64,000 nt of DNA, taken from positions 310,001 through 374,000 of the forward strand of contig SVCA01000002.1 in assembly GCA_015058625.1 (NCBI GenBank). Direction: 5' to 3'. This DNA comes from Pseudoselenomonas ruminantium (GTDB lineage: Bacteria; Bacillota; Negativicutes; Selenomonadales; Selenomonadaceae). The translations under genes were made by a program, and so were the position numbers. The notes beneath the pieces are model-generated. The model made no database searches. It saw nothing but the letters and a program-made list of their open reading frames with translations, and was not told where the DNA came from. Below, piece after piece: positions 1 to 8,062 of this stretch. The number at the start of each line of letters is the position of its first letter. Positions within the stretch are counted from its first letter, which is position 1.

Positions 1-440
1 ACGAACGTTGGCTGGGCGGCATGATGACCAACTTCCAGACCATCCAGAAGCGCGTTAACCGCCTGAAGGAACTCGAAGCTATGGAAGCTGATGGCACTTT
101 CGAAGTTCTGACGAAGAAAGAAGTTCAGGGTCTCCGTCATGAAATGGAAAAGCTCGAAAAGTATCTCGGCGGTATCAAAGAAATGAACAAGCTCCCCGGT
201 GCTCTGTTCGTAGTAGACCCGCGCAAAGAGCGCATCGCTGTTGCTGAAGCTCGTAAGCTCAACATTCCTATCGTTGCTATCGTTGACACGAACTGCGATC
301 CGGATGAAGTTGACTACGTAATCCCGGGTAATGATGACGCTATCCGCGCTGTGAAACTGCTGACTGGCCGCATGGCTGATGCCATCATGGAAGGCCGTCA
401 GGGTGAAGGCGGCGACGCTGAAGAAGCTGCCGCTGAGTAA
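1..440 (+). CDS. rpsB: 30S ribosomal protein S2, C-terminal part (5' end outside window)
   Basis: This is the last ~145 residues of ribosomal protein S2, a protein of the small-subunit body that helps position S1. The reading frame is open from base 3, so the true start lies upstream of the window; an ATG at 21 is internal. The segment has the typical S2 path: [12 protein letters not shown], the charged helix [20 protein letters not shown], then the nucleotide-fold-like [19 protein letters not shown] and [13 protein letters not shown]. It ends in an acidic alanine/glutamate tail. tsf follows 92 bp downstream, the usual rpsB-tsf pair. Identification is by eye and is firm. Confidence 0.97.
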   Translation, partial: ERWLGGMMTNFQTIQKRVNRLKELEAMEADGTFEVLTKKEVQGLRHEMEKLEKYLGGIKEMNKLPGALFVVDPRKERIAVAEARKLNIPIVAIVDTNCDPDEVDYVIPGNDDAIRAVKLLTGRMADAIMEGRQGEGGDAEEAAAE

Positions 441-468
441 TTGATTACTCGCTCAAGGTAAAACTTAT

Positions 469-500
469 GGGGTAAGGGACTATTATCCCTTACCCTTTTA
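469..500 (+). terminator. Hairpin with short T tract between rpsB and tsf
   Basis: GGGTAAGGGA and TCCCTTACCC form a 10-bp perfect stem around a 6-nt loop, followed by TTTTA. It probably acts as a partial terminator or attenuator that lowers tsf relative to rpsB. No separate tsf promoter was recognised. Confidence 0.6.
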
Positions 501-532
501 TATTATTTGCGAATTTAGGGAGGAAATAATAA

Positions 533-1399
533 ATGGCAATTACGGCTGCAATGGTTAAAGAACTGCGCGAAAAGACGGGCGCAGGCATGATGGACTGCAA
601 GAAGGCTCTGACGGCTACCGATGGTGACGCTGCCAAGGCCATCGACTGGCTCCGTGAAAAGGGCATTGCCAAGGCTGAAAAGAAGGCTGGCCGCGTAGCT
701 GCTGAAGGTGCTGTAGGTGCTTTCGTTGCTGCTGATGGCAAGACGGGCTGCGTTGTTGAAATCAACTGCGAAACCGACTTTGCTGCTGGCAACGACCAGT
801 TCAAAGAACTCCTGGCTAAGGTTGCTGAGCACATCGTTGCTACGAAGCCGGCTGACATGGACGCTCTGAACGACAGCGAAATCGAAGGCAAGAAGGTTTC
901 CACGCTGATCACTGAAGCTACGGCTACCATCGGCGAAAAGATTTCCCTGCGTCGTTTCGCTTGCTACGAAACCGAAGGCCGTCTCGCCAGCTACATCCAC
1001 ATGGGCGGTAAAATCGGCGTTCTCGTTAACATGACGGGTGGCGACGAACAGCTCGGCAAGGACATCGCTATGCAGATCGCTGCAGCTGCTCCGATGGCTG
1101 TTGACCGTGATGGCGTTGACGCTTCCGCTCTCGAACACGAGAAGGAAGTTCTCCGCAAGCAGGCTGAAGAAGAAGGCAAACCGGCTAACATCATCGAACG
1201 CATGGTTGAAGGCCGTATCAACAAGTTCTACAAGGAAGTTTGCCTCAACGAACAGATCTTCGTTAAGGATTCCGAAAAGACCATTAAAGATGTTCTGGGC
1301 GACGTTAAGGTTACCGAATTCACCCGCTTCCAGCTGGGCGAAGGTATCGAAAAGAAGCAGGATGACTTCGCTGCCGAAGTTGCTGCTCAGCTCAAATAA
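533..1399 (+). CDS. tsf: Translation elongation factor Ts
   Basis: EF-Ts is the cytoplasmic nucleotide exchange factor that releases GDP from EF-Tu. The 288-residue length is normal for the family. The N-terminal UBA-like domain carries the signature LREKTGAGMMDCKKAL (about residues 9-24), followed by WLREKGIAKAEKKAGRVAAEG. The core contains CVVEINCETDFAA, matching the conserved V-N-C-E-T-D-F motif that contacts EF-Tu. The ATG is preceded by AGGGAGGAA. It is the second gene of the rpsB-tsf unit. In many Firmicutes pyrH and frr follow; here a terminator and a gene on the other strand follow instead. Confidence 0.98.
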   Translation: MAITAAMVKELREKTGAGMMDCKKALTATDGDAAKAIDWLREKGIAKAEKKAGRVAAEGAVGAFVAADGKTGCVVEINCETDFAAGNDQFKELLAKVAEHIVATKPADMDALNDSEIEGKKVSTLITEATATIGEKISLRRFACYETEGRLASYIHMGGKIGVLVNMTGGDEQLGKDIAMQIAAAAPMAVDRDGVDASALEHEKEVLRKQAEEEGKPANIIERMVEGRINKFYKEVCLNEQIFVKDSEKTIKDVLGDVKVTEFTRFQLGEGIEKKQDDFAAEVAAQLK

Positions 1400-1417
1400 T
1401 TTAATTTAAGCAATACA

Positions 1418-1454
1418 ACAGGCATCGCCGGAGCTCATGGCGATGCCTGTTTTT
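1418..1454 (+). terminator. Rho-independent terminator of tsf
   Basis: A perfect 12-bp stem (ACAGGCATCGCC / GGCGATGCCTGT) with a 9-nt loop is followed by a T run. Confidence 0.9.
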
Positions 1455-1485
1455 GGTTTATTATCAGATAGATATAGCAATAAAA

Positions 1486-1559
1486 AAAGAACGGTGCAGC
1501 GTTTTCCGTAACGTTTGAAGCGAAGCTTCTAAGTGAAGGAAAATGCTGTACCGTTCTTT
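1486..1559. repeat. Long palindrome with conserved inner hairpin, convergent terminator
   Basis: Two 22-nt arms at 1486-1507 and 1538-1559 match at 20 of 22 positions. They enclose a 30-nt loop holding a second small hairpin, GAAGC-GAA-GCTTC. It lies between the convergent tsf and accC ends. On the minus strand the stem is followed by a T-rich stretch, so it can terminate accC. The loop sequence CGTTTGAAGCGNAGCTTCT recurs in the palindrome at 12661-12734, while the outer stems differ in sequence. Confidence 0.8.
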
Positions 1560-1574
1560 GGCTTTTATCAAGAA

Positions 1575-2984
1575 TTATGCGAAGTACATGCTTTCGCTGA
1601 TGGTGTTGGCAAGTTCTTCCTCGTTCATATCCTTGGTATCTTTCGGGGCAGCTTCATAGGCATCCATGCGTTTCTTGATGAACTGGGTGTCGATGTTGCC
1701 CGTGCGGAAATAGGTATCCTTGAGGATTTTCTTGTGCAGGGAAACGGTGGTCTTGACGCCGTCGATGCGGAATTCCTTGAGGGCACGTTCCATGATTTTG
1801 ATGGCATCGCCACGGGTGCGGCCATGCACGATAATCTTGGCAATCATGGAATCGTAGTAAGGCTCAATGGAAAGACCTGCCGTTACGCCGGAATCGAAGC
1901 GGACACGCGGGCCGCTGGGTTCATGCAGGAACGTAATCTGACCCGGGCAGGGCATGAAGTTGTTTTCCGGGTCTTCGGCATTAATGCGGCACTCGATGGC
2001 ATGACCTGTGAAGTTGACATCTTCCTGCGTGATTTCCAGAGCTTCACCGGCGGCAATGCGAATCTGCGTGCGCACAAGGTCAATGCCCGTGACGGCTTCG
2101 GTGATGCCATGCTCAACCTGAATGCGCGGGTTGATTTCCATGAAGTAGAATTCGTTGTTGGACAGGTCAAGCAGGAACTCAACCGTACCGATATTGGAAT
2201 AGTGTACGCTCTTGGCAGCTTTTACCGCAAGTCTGCCTACACGGTTGCGCATATCCTGCGTGAGTGCGATGGACGGAGATTCTTCCAGGAGTTTCTGATT
2301 ACGGCGCTGCAGGGAGCATTCACGTTCGCCCAAGTGCAGTACTTCGCCGTAGTTATCAGCCACAATCTGCACTTCGATATGGCGGGAACGTTCGATATAA
2401 TGCTCGAAGTAGTATTTGGTCTTGGTGATGTCCACCAAGAGGTTCAGGATGTTCTTGAGGTCATTTTCGTCATGGGCTACGCACATGCCCTTGCCGCCGC
2501 CACCGGATACCGGCTTCAGGATAACGGGATAGCCGACTTCAGCGGCAACCTTGATGGCTTCCTCGTTGCTCGTCAGCGGGTCGCTGCCCTTGGCCATCGG
2601 AATGCCGGAAGGAGCGATAGAGGCGCGGGCAATGTCCTTGTCACCGACAAGGCGGATGGTTTCCGGCATGGGGCCAATCCAGGTGATGCCGGCTTCCGTT
2701 ACCTGCTCGGCAAAGTCCGCATCCTCGGAGAGAAAACCATAGCCGGGATGAATGGCATCGGCATGGGTTTCACGGGCAGCTTTGAGGATGGCCGGTTTAT
2801 TGAGATAGCTTTCCAGAGCGTCTTCCGGGCCGACATTGACGGCCATATCGGCAAGTCTTACATGCAGGGCATTGGCATCGGCATCGGAATAAACCGCTAC
2901 GGTTTCGATGTCGAGTTCCTGACAGGCGCGGATAATGCGCACAGCGATTTCGCCACGGTTAGCAATTAAAATGCGTTTGAACAT
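1575..2984 (-). CDS. accC: Biotin carboxylase subunit (acetyl-CoA or pyruvate carboxylase type)
   Basis: ATP-grasp biotin carboxylase that uses ATP and bicarbonate to carboxylate biotin on a carrier protein. The N-terminus FKRILIANRGEIAVRIIRA is the classical biotin-carboxylase start. The glycine-rich ATP loop (KPVSGGGGKGM) and the catalytic FMEINPRIQVEHGITE motif are present. It has 469 residues, about 20 more than E. coli AccC, because of a C-terminal extension. The ATG has an AGGAGG box upstream. It stands alone, with no accB or transcarboxylase gene nearby. It could therefore serve acetyl-CoA carboxylase or a split pyruvate carboxylase; the sequence alone does not decide this. Confidence 0.9.
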   Translation of the reverse strand: MFKRILIANRGEIAVRIIRACQELDIETVAVYSDADANALHVRLADMAVNVGPEDALESYLNKPAILKAARETHADAIHPGYGFLSEDADFAEQVTEAGITWIGPMPETIRLVGDKDIARASIAPSGIPMAKGSDPLTSNEEAIKVAAEVGYPVILKPVSGGGGKGMCVAHDENDLKNILNLLVDITKTKYYFEHYIERSRHIEVQIVADNYGEVLHLGERECSLQRRNQKLLEESPSIALTQDMRNRVGRLAVKAAKSVHYSNIGTVEFLLDLSNNEFYFMEINPRIQVEHGITEAVTGIDLVRTQIRIAAGEALEITQEDVNFTGHAIECRINAEDPENNFMPCPGQITFLHEPSGPRVRFDSGVTAGLSIEPYYDSMIAKIIVHGRTRGDAIKIMERALKEFRIDGVKTTVSLHKKILKDTYFRTGNIDTQFIKKRMDAYEAAPKDTKDMNEEELANTISESMYFA

Positions 2985-3052
2985 AGGATTACCTCCTAAA
3001 ACTTTACAACTTAATTTATATTATTGTTGATTATTGTATATAGTTGTACATC

Positions 3053-3072
3053 AACAGGTATTAAGACCTGTT
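3053..3072. promoter_or_regulatory. Inverted repeat in the accC-uvrC divergent region
   Basis: AACAGGT-ATTAAG-ACCTGTT is a perfect 7-bp dyad with a 6-nt spacer, in the 262-bp AT-rich region between the divergent accC and uvrC genes. It is a candidate operator, most likely for accC, whose start is about 70 bp away. The regulator is not identifiable. The rest of the region is AT-rich with no convincing gene. Confidence 0.4.
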
Positions 3073-3246
3073 ACCAAGGCAACTATGGTATGAATTGTAG
3101 CACAATTTTATGGAGGGGTCAATAATAAAGTGAAGGTATCACATCATTCCTGACAAGAATAAAGAATCATGTATACAAGAAATTTTCATATTTTTGTTGT
3201 ATAGTGTGATATTATAAGGAAATGAGAAAAGAACGGAAGTGAGATT

Positions 3247-5073
3247 ATGACGGAGATTGTTGAGGAGAAGCTGAAATTACTGCCGGATAAGCCCGGCGTA
3301 TATATAATGAAGAATGCCGAAGGGCGCATCATATATGTGGGCAAGGCCATTGTGCTCAAGAACCGGGTGCGGCAGTACTTTCAGTCCGGCAAGAACCATA
3401 CGCCGAAAGTGCGGGCCATGGTTTCTCATATCGCCGATTTTGAAATCATCATGACCGCTTCGGAAGTGGAGGCCCTTATCTTAGAGTGCAATCTGATTAA
3501 GAAGCATCGGCCCCGTTATAATATCAGCCTCAAGGACGATAAAAGTTATCCCTATGTGAAGGTGACCTTGCAGGAGGATTTCCCGCGCGTGTTTATCACT
3601 CGCAGGATTCTGAAGGATGGGGCAAGGTACTTTGGCCCCTATACCAATGCCACGGCAGTACACGAGAGTTTGAAACTCCTGCGGCGGCTTTTTCCCCTGC
3701 GTACCTGTAAGCATTTGCAGGAACGGCCCTGTTTGGAGTATCATATTAAGCGATGCCTGGCACCCTGCGCCGGCAAGGTCGAAAAGGGTGATTACGATGC
3801 CATGATTCGGGCGGTGCTGCTCTTTCTGGAGGGCCGTACCGAGGATGTGGAAAAGGAATTGCAGCTGCGCATGGAGCAGGCGGCCGAGAGTTTTCACTTT
3901 GAAATTGCAGCGCGTTTGCGTGACCAGCTGCTTGCTGTACGCAAGGTGGCCGAAAAGCAGAATATCGTCACAGGTTCCGGTGACCAGGATGCTATAGGAC
4001 TGGCCCGTTCCGAAATCGGTGTTGTCGTGCAGGTCTTTATGATTCGCGGTGGCAAGATGATTGGCCGGGAGCATTTCCTTTTGCAGGGCAGCGAGGATGA
4101 AAGCGACGGGCAGGTACTGGCGGCCTTCTTGCAGCAGTATTATCATCGGGCAACCTTTATTCCCCGAGAAATCCTCCTGCCCATGGAAATACCACAAAAT
4201 GAGCAGGAGCTGTTGGAAAAGTGGCTGTCGGCGAAGAAACAGAAGGCCAAAGTCCAGCTTATCCTGCCGCAGCGGGGAACGAAAAAAGATATTGTGGAAA
4301 TGGCCGTGGGCAATGCGGAAAAATATCTCCATGACGAAGCAGCCCGCATCAAGCAGGCCAATGACCAAACATTGGGCGCAGTGGAGGAGCTGGGCCGTTA
4401 TCTGGGCTTGCCCAAACCTCCCGACCGCATGGAATGTTTCGATATCTCTCATAATCAGGGCAGTGAAACGGTGGCGTCCATGGTGGTCTTTGAGGGCGGC
4501 TTGCCGAAAAAGTCCGATTACCGCCGCTTTAAGATTCAGAGCACCGAGGGCAAGCCGGACGATTTTCTCTCCATGCGGGAGGTCACAACCCGCCGTTATG
4601 TGGATTTGCCGGAGGAAGAACTGCCGGATTTAATCATTATCGATGGCGGCAAGGGACAGCTTTCCTCGGCGTTGGAAATCATCCGCAATGTGGCGGGGCA
4701 TATGCACGTACCTGTGGTGGGGCTGGCCAAGCAGTTTGAACTTGTGTTCACCGAGGGCAATCCTGAGCCGGTGGTTTTGCCGCGCCATAGTCAGGCGCTT
4801 TATCTGATTCAGCGGATTCGTGATGAGGCGCACCGCTTTGCCATCACCTATCATCGCAAACTGCGGGGCAAGCGCAATCTGGTATCGGTGCTCGACCATA
4901 TTGTCGGCATTGGGCCGAAACGGCGGCAGGCTCTTTGGAGTCACTTTGGCAGTATCAATAAGATTAAGGCGGCCACCGTTGAGGAGCTGGCTATGGCTCC
5001 CGGTATGAACAAGCCTGCGGCGGAAGCCGTGTATAATTTCTTCGCGGCTCAGGCAGAGTTAAGAGGTAAGTAA
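3247..5073 (+). CDS. uvrC: Excinuclease ABC subunit C
   Basis: UvrC makes the two incisions in nucleotide excision repair with UvrA and UvrB. At 608 residues it is full length. The N-terminal GIY-YIG nuclease is visible as PGVYIMKN...IIYVGKA with the following arginine-rich helix. A UvrB-interacting UVR helix lies near EKELQLRMEQAAESFHFEIAA. The C-terminal RNase H-like nuclease is seen in MECFDISHNQG and LIIIDGGKGQL, with tandem helix-hairpin-helix motifs at the end (HIVGIGPKRRQALWSHFGS). The start follows GGAAGTGAG. It probably shares a transcript with the PHP gene 30 bp downstream. Confidence 0.97.
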   Translation: MTEIVEEKLKLLPDKPGVYIMKNAEGRIIYVGKAIVLKNRVRQYFQSGKNHTPKVRAMVSHIADFEIIMTASEVEALILECNLIKKHRPRYNISLKDDKSYPYVKVTLQEDFPRVFITRRILKDGARYFGPYTNATAVHESLKLLRRLFPLRTCKHLQERPCLEYHIKRCLAPCAGKVEKGDYDAMIRAVLLFLEGRTEDVEKELQLRMEQAAESFHFEIAARLRDQLLAVRKVAEKQNIVTGSGDQDAIGLARSEIGVVVQVFMIRGGKMIGREHFLLQGSEDESDGQVLAAFLQQYYHRATFIPREILLPMEIPQNEQELLEKWLSAKKQKAKVQLILPQRGTKKDIVEMAVGNAEKYLHDEAARIKQANDQTLGAVEELGRYLGLPKPPDRMECFDISHNQGSETVASMVVFEGGLPKKSDYRRFKIQSTEGKPDDFLSMREVTTRRYVDLPEEELPDLIIIDGGKGQLSSALEIIRNVAGHMHVPVVGLAKQFELVFTEGNPEPVVLPRHSQALYLIQRIRDEAHRFAITYHRKLRGKRNLVSVLDHIVGIGPKRRQALWSHFGSINKIKAATVEELAMAPGMNKPAAEAVYNFFAAQAELRGK

Positions 5074-5103
5074 ATTTTTATAGATGTGGATAGTGAGGGT
5101 ATA

Positions 5104-5967
5104 ATGAAGAAAATTGATTTGCACGTACATTCTCTGGTGTCGGATGGCAGCTTTACGCCGGGAGAATTGGCTGTTCATGCCAAGGAGCAGGGGCTGGCGG
5201 CTTTTGCGCTGACGGACCATGATGTGATTGCAGGCTCGGATGAGGCGGCTGCTGCCGCCGAAAAGGTTGGCGTGGAATTCATCAATGGTATGGAACTGAC
5301 GGCAGATTTTCAGGGGCTTAAGATTCATGTGGTATGCCTGGGATTTGATGCGCAGAATCCTGCTTTTCAGGCCATGTATAAGAAAATCCGTGCCATTAAG
5401 GAAGGGCGCATTGAGGATATCATCGAGTTTGTGCGCCGCAAGGGCTTGGACATCAGTCTGGAAAAGGTACAGAAATTCACCTATAAAGGACTCTTGGACC
5501 GCTATGCGGTGATGCGTTATCTCGTATCGCTGCATCTCTACGACAGGGCCCAGCCGCTTTGGGATAATTACCTTGACCCGGCAGTAGTCGAGATGGGACT
5601 GAATTTTAATATTACGGCGGAAGAAGCACTGCCCATTATCCATGAAGCGGGTGGCGTAACCTCTCTGGCCCATTTCCATAAAAATATCGGCTTGGGGGCG
5701 CTGGAAAGTCGTCAGCAGCAGGAACAGGCCATTGTGGAACTGCATCGTCTGGGGCTTGATGGCATGGAACGGTTCTACCCTAATTACTCCGCCGAAGATG
5801 AGGAGTTTGCGGCGCAGATGATTCAGAAATATGATTTGCTGCCTACGGGCGGGACGGATTTCCATGGGACGAATCGGCCCGGGATAGAGATGGGGACGGG
5901 AATGAACGGTAATATTGCCGTGTCTTATGAGTTCTTTCAGGAAGTTAAAGCGCGGCTTACGAAATAA
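5104..5967 (+). CDS. PHP-domain metal-dependent phosphoesterase
   Basis: A PHP-family (COG0613-like) protein of 287 residues. The N-terminal metal motif DLHVHSLVSDGSFTPGEL, the DHD signature (ALTDHDVI), the GMELTA segment and the C-terminal GGTDFHG histidine motif are all present. Relatives include the nucleoside 3',5'-bisphosphate phosphatase and 5'-3' exoribonuclease often called YciV or RNase AM; which activity applies here is inference. The ATG at 5104 is chosen over an upstream in-frame ATG because GTGAGGG lies just before it and the PHP fold begins there. It follows uvrC closely and may be co-transcribed. Confidence 0.88.
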   Translation: MKKIDLHVHSLVSDGSFTPGELAVHAKEQGLAAFALTDHDVIAGSDEAAAAAEKVGVEFINGMELTADFQGLKIHVVCLGFDAQNPAFQAMYKKIRAIKEGRIEDIIEFVRRKGLDISLEKVQKFTYKGLLDRYAVMRYLVSLHLYDRAQPLWDNYLDPAVVEMGLNFNITAEEALPIIHEAGGVTSLAHFHKNIGLGALESRQQQEQAIVELHRLGLDGMERFYPNYSAEDEEFAAQMIQKYDLLPTGGTDFHGTNRPGIEMGTGMNGNIAVSYEFFQEVKARLTK

Positions 5968-6035
5968 TTTTCTTAATTGGCAGGATTTATACTGAACTGG
6001 ATAGAAGTTCCTAACTAGTAACAGAGTGGTTGTGT

Positions 6036-6131
6036 GTACTTTTCTTTGATGCAAAGAAAAGTACCAAAAGAAACCTCAGCCTGAAATCCCATCACGGGAT
6101 TTACGGCTGACGGCGCCCTTCCTTGGGCGCC
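6036..6131. repeat. Three consecutive hairpins in the PHP-rubredoxin gap
   Basis: Three stem-loops stand in a row. 6036-6064 is a 13-bp perfect stem (GTACTTTTCTTTG around ATG). 6076-6110 has TCAGCC/GGCTGA and AAATCCC/GGGATTT stems. 6112-6131 is GGCGCCC/GGGCGCC. There is no T tract after them. The composite, ending the first hairpin with CCAAAAGAAA, looks like a dispersed repeat more than a terminator. Confidence 0.6.
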
Positions 6132-6185
6132 GGGCAACGATATACCTTTATGGGTTCGTGGTGTTAGGTGTTAGGAGGGCTTGTG

Positions 6186-6344
6186 ATGAAGACTTGGGTT
6201 TGTACGGTTTGTGGCTGGATTTATGATGAGGCGCAGGGCGACAGTGAGTATGATTTGGCACCGGGGGTGGCTTTTGCGGATTTGCCGGAGGATTTTGTCT
6301 GCCCTCTGTGCGGTGTTGGCAAGGATATGTTTGAAGAACAATAG
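6186..6344 (+). CDS. Rubredoxin
   Basis: A 52-residue rubredoxin, a one-iron electron carrier in the cytoplasm of anaerobes, often serving oxygen and peroxide reductases. Both iron-binding CxxCG knuckles are visible: CTVCGWIYDEAQGD near the N-terminus and CPLCGVGKDMFE near the C-terminus, with the usual Y/W aromatic core and the PGVAFADLPEDF linker. The ATG at 6186 follows GGAGGGC with short spacing. It is a single-gene unit between a repeat cluster and its own terminator. The redox partner is not encoded nearby. Confidence 0.95.
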   Translation: MKTWVCTVCGWIYDEAQGDSEYDLAPGVAFADLPEDFVCPLCGVGKDMFEEQ

Positions 6345-6360
6345 GATAGCTTTTTAGGGG

Positions 6361-6392
6361 AATGACCGGTCAGTTTTGACTGGTCATTTTTC
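6361..6392 (+). terminator. Terminator of rubredoxin gene
   Basis: AATGACCGGTCA pairs with TGACTGGTCATT (one wobble) around a 4-nt loop, followed by TTTTC. Confidence 0.85.
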
Positions 6393-6467
6393 TTGTTAGC
6401 AGGTCATAAGACTATTAAACAAATTTATGATAAGATAAAAAATAATAAAAATATTTGCCGCTTTTTG

Positions 6468-6527
6468 TTGATTTTTTCGTCCTACTTTGTTATAATTATC
6501 ACGTAATGAATCATAAGTGTGATTCAT
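6468..6527 (+). promoter_or_regulatory. mdh promoter with dyad operator at the start site
   Basis: TTGATT (6468-6473), a 17-bp spacer and a perfect TATAAT (6491-6496). Ten bases past the -10 lies the dyad ATGAATCA-TAAGTG-TGATTCAT (6506-6527), which would cover the transcription start and block the promoter if bound. The 5' leader is about 110 nt long and includes GAAAGCG/CGCTTTC arms. Confidence 0.75.
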
Positions 6528-6614
6528 AATTCATGGCATTCCGAAAGCGGTTTCTATTATAGTTATTTAGTTGGTTTCGGGAGTCGCTTTCTAATTCTAA
6601 GGAGGCATTTGATT

Positions 6615-7583
6615 ATGAAGGTAACAGTTGTTGGTGCAGGTAACGTAGGCGCTACCGTAGCAAATGTGCTGGCAGGAAAGAATTTCTGCAGCGAAGTTAT
6701 GCTGGTGGACATTAAGAAAGGTTTTGCTGAAGGCAAGGCTATGGACATCATGCAGACGGCACATCTTCTGAACTTTGACACCACGGTAACGGGCGTTACG
6801 GCTGAAATCGGTGACGAAAACGGCTATGCACCGACGGAAGGTTCCGATGTTGTGGTTGTTACTTCTGGTATGCCGCGTAAACCGGGCATGACTCGTGAAG
6901 AACTCATCGGCGTAAATGCAAAAATCGTCAAAGGTGTTGTTGACCAGGCGCTGAAATATTCTCCGAACGCTATCTTCATCATCATCTCCAATCCGATGGA
7001 CGCTATGACGTTCCTGACGCTCAAAGATTCCAAGCTGCCGCGCAACCGCGTTCTCGGTCAGGGCGGTATGCTCGACAGCAGCCGTTTCCGTTATTTCCTG
7101 TCCAAAGCTCTGCAGGAAGCTGGCTATCCGGCAACCCCGACCGACATCGATGGCACGGTTATCGGCGGCCACAGCGACAAGACCATGGTTCCTCTGACGA
7201 GCCTGGCTACTTATCGTGGCATTCCTGTTACCCAGCTCCTTACGAAAGAACAGCTGGATGACGCTGTTGCTCAGACCAAGGTTGGCGGCGCTACGCTGAC
7301 TGGCCTCCTCGGCACCTCCGCTTGGTATGCTCCGGGCGCTGCTGCTGCTGCAATGGTTGAAGCAATCGCTCTCGATGCCAAGAAACTCATGCCCTGCTGC
7401 GTATACCTCGATGGCGAATACGGCGAAAAAGACCTCTGCATCGGCGTACCCGTTATCCTCGGTAAGAACGGTATGGAAAAAATCGTTGAGTACAAGCTGG
7501 AAGGCGACGAAAAAGCTAAGTTTGATGAAAGCGTAGCTGCAGCTCGCAACACCAACTCCAAACTCGGTGACGCACTGAAATAA
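6615..7583 (+). CDS. mdh: Malate dehydrogenase (LDH-like type)
   Basis: NAD-dependent malate/oxaloacetate interconversion, here probably in the reductive succinate-propionate branch of fermentation (inference from lifestyle). It has 322 residues. The Rossmann motif GAGNVG (residues 7-12) is followed by an acidic NAD-ribose residue (D32). The substrate loop reads MPRKPGMTR, with the two arginines at 88 and 94 that favour malate over lactate. VIGGHSDKTMVPL carries the catalytic histidine. The ATG at 6615 is set by AAGGAGG nine bases upstream; a longer frame open to 6519 is the leader. It is monocistronic, with its own promoter and terminator. Confidence 0.95.
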   Translation: MKVTVVGAGNVGATVANVLAGKNFCSEVMLVDIKKGFAEGKAMDIMQTAHLLNFDTTVTGVTAEIGDENGYAPTEGSDVVVVTSGMPRKPGMTREELIGVNAKIVKGVVDQALKYSPNAIFIIISNPMDAMTFLTLKDSKLPRNRVLGQGGMLDSSRFRYFLSKALQEAGYPATPTDIDGTVIGGHSDKTMVPLTSLATYRGIPVTQLLTKEQLDDAVAQTKVGGATLTGLLGTSAWYAPGAAAAAMVEAIALDAKKLMPCCVYLDGEYGEKDLCIGVPVILGKNGMEKIVEYKLEGDEKAKFDESVAAARNTNSKLGDALK

Positions 7584-7593
7584 GAAATTCAGG

Positions 7594-7620
7594 ACTGCCC
7601 CTTCGTGGGGCAGTTTTTTA
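7594..7620 (+). terminator. Terminator of mdh
   Basis: ACTGCCCC-TTCG-TGGGGCAGT stem with a stable TTCG loop, then TTTTTT. Confidence 0.93.
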
Positions 7621-7701
7621 TTTTGCACAGCTATTAAGTTTCCGCTGCTGTAAGACGATATATACTATGTAAGGCAGATTTGGGCAAAGGAGGTGTCTGC
7701 C

Positions 7702-7989
7702 ATGTTAGACCGGATTGAGCGTGTGGCTCGGGTGAAGGGCGTGGAATCGGCTATTGACCGTTCATTTGAACGGAAGGAAGGATATAACGAGTCCAAGAAA
7801 AACAAGCAATCATTCGAAAAGGCTCTGACAAAAGAAATGGAAAAAGAAGTTCGTCCCGCTAATGAGGCAGGCCTCGGAGTTCCCAATGCTTATCGGCTTG
7901 AGCTCTCCGCGCGTCCTACCCAGTCCCTGTTTTATCGTGAGATGGTGGATATCAGCGATATTGAAGGGAAGATTAATACAACGGTATAA
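7702..7989 (+). CDS. Small charged protein of unknown function
   Basis: A 95-residue, strongly charged, probably soluble protein that I do not recognise. The N-terminal half is basic and helical (about residues 1-50, rich in K, E and R). The rest contains PNAYRLELSARPTQSLFYREMVDISDIEG. No signal peptide, membrane segment or cysteine motif is seen. The start is convincing: AAAGGAGG sits eight bases before ATG 7702. It lies between mdh and tadA with terminators on both sides, so it is its own transcription unit. It is probably real because of the strong ribosome binding site and codon usage like its neighbours. Confidence 0.7.
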   Translation: MLDRIERVARVKGVESAIDRSFERKEGYNESKKNKQSFEKALTKEMEKEVRPANEAGLGVPNAYRLELSARPTQSLFYREMVDISDIEGKINTTV

Positions 7990-8002
7990 CCATAGTCAAA
8001 TA

Positions 8003-8040
8003 AATCTCCCTGTGCTAGAATAAGTACAGGGAGATTCTTT
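8003..8040 (+). terminator. Terminator with an extended -10 promoter in its loop
   Basis: AATCTCCCTGT pairs perfectly with ACAGGGAGATT, followed by CTTTAT. The 12-nt loop contains TGCTAGAAT, an extended -10 element (8013-8021). TAGTCA at 7993-7998 stands at -35 distance. The tadA start lies 23 bp downstream, so the terminator of the small gene probably also houses the tadA promoter. Confidence 0.7.
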
Positions 8041-8062
8041 ATGCAGGAGGAAAGATTCATTC

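Noticed and set aside
1533..2969. 478-codon open frame opposite accC
   Set aside because: The accC frame has all biotin carboxylase motifs and a good ribosome binding site; the other frame has neither.
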